From the NCBI RefSeq assembly GCF_003287975.1, contig NZ_QMKQ01000004.1, forward strand, positions 124,001 through 188,000: 64,000 nt of DNA, written 5' to 3'. This stretch comes from Arthrobacter sp. AQ5-05. Lineage in GTDB: Bacteria; Actinomycetota; Actinomycetes; Actinomycetales; Micrococcaceae. The notes beneath the pieces are model-generated. The model did no database searches, was not told the DNA's origin, and saw nothing but the letters and a program-made list of their open reading frames with translations. The position numbers and the translations under genes are program-made. Below, piece after piece: positions 63,681 to 64,000 of this stretch (its first letter is position 1; the number at the start of each line of letters is the position of its first letter).

Positions 63681-64000
63681 GGTTCCCAGTGTGCACCATG
63701 CGGTGCTTCCGAGACGGAAGCGCGTCGTGCCAGGGACGCCTCGCTCCGCGTCGCCGCGGACGCAACGGCCGGCATGGCGCTGCCCGGCTGCCGGCACCGG
63801 CACGGCGGCAACCCGGTGGAATGCCGCCCCCGGACAGGGACTTGGGCTTCCCGGGTTGCTGCCCACGCCCCGGGGGTTCCGGGTGCCTCCTTCGGCGCGC
63901 CGCGACGTTCCGGCAGGTGAGGGCCACCAGGCGTTCGAGGCTGGCGGGCGGTGGCCAGTCCGACTTCTGCCGGCAGTCGCACGACTTGGGAGATGGCCGA
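63681..64000. other. Right edge without a supportable gene
   Basis: Only short or shadow frames are seen. The first 300 nt upstream of the broken ABM gene show no promoter I can place and no family motif; a gene running off the edge cannot be excluded. Confidence 0.3.

Overview
The window is chromosomal DNA from a high-GC actinobacterium, most likely a Micrococcaceae member of the Arthrobacter / Paeniglutamicibacter type. Three things point there. The block pncB - clpS - DUF2017 - murI - metallo-hydrolase - rph - rdgB matches the order known from mycobacteria and other actinobacteria. Family types such as DUF3039, DUF6458 and 13E12/DUF222-HNH are actinobacterial. The homoprotocatechuate dioxygenase shares its active-site numbering, offset by four, with the Brevibacterium/Arthrobacter enzymes. 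No rRNA, tRNA, CRISPR array, complete insertion sequence or phage gene was seen.

Layout. 1-5.3 kb: partial chaA antiporter (-), YbbN-like Trx/TPR protein, an ABC exporter pair and DUF3039. 5.4-9.3 kb: a DEAD/DEAH helicase, then pncB-pncA (-) for nicotinate salvage. 9.5-13.8 kb: clpS, DUF2017, murI, Rv1339-like hydrolase, rph, rdgB. 14-22.6 kb: an unknown protein, HNH/DUF222 protein, phosphoesterase, DUF6458, acnA, cupin, a frameshifted DUF6924 gene and dedA, ending in a large terminator hairpin. 22.66-24.8 kb is about 2.1 kb without a convincing gene.

24.8-31 kb is the most distinctive part: a persulfide/sulfite detoxification locus resembling staphylococcal cst. It has a CstR-type repressor with exactly two cysteines, a 58-residue six-cysteine protein, a CstB-like metallo-beta-lactamase-rhodanese fusion, two more rhodaneses, a TauE/SafE exporter, an MFS protein and a DUF302 protein. 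Four near-identical GC-core palindromes lie in its two control regions, and its leader genes are separated by strong hairpins. A decayed multicopper-oxidase fragment follows. 32-42 kb: DEDDh exonuclease/BRCT, MprF-like DUF2156 protein with an unknown partner, sbcD-sbcC, and an MFS gene.

42-46.5 kb and 56-61 kb are two halves of a 4-hydroxyphenylacetate (HPA) / homoprotocatechuate pathway. The first has an IclR regulator, flavin reductase (hpaC), a broken monooxygenase (hpaB) and an MHS-type transporter. The second is an operon of a FAH-RraA fusion, a GntR regulator, hpaE and hpaD, with a clear promoter and operator. Between them lie two phosphoribosyltransferase paralogues, a META lipoprotein, a dead ABC-F gene, a GlsB/YeaQ protein, a DHA2 transporter, a GAP-family protein, a NarL-type two-component pair and a frameshifted RibD/DHFR-like gene. 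The right edge holds an internally duplicated unknown protein, an alpha/beta hydrolase and a broken monooxygenase-fold gene.

Two global patterns stand out. At least ten genes have a TAnnnT -10 box ending 6-7 nt before the start codon, the signature of leaderless transcripts, and this fixed several starts. Pseudogenes are confined to accessory loci while long housekeeping genes (sbcC, acnA, helicase) are intact, which argues against pervasive sequencing error.
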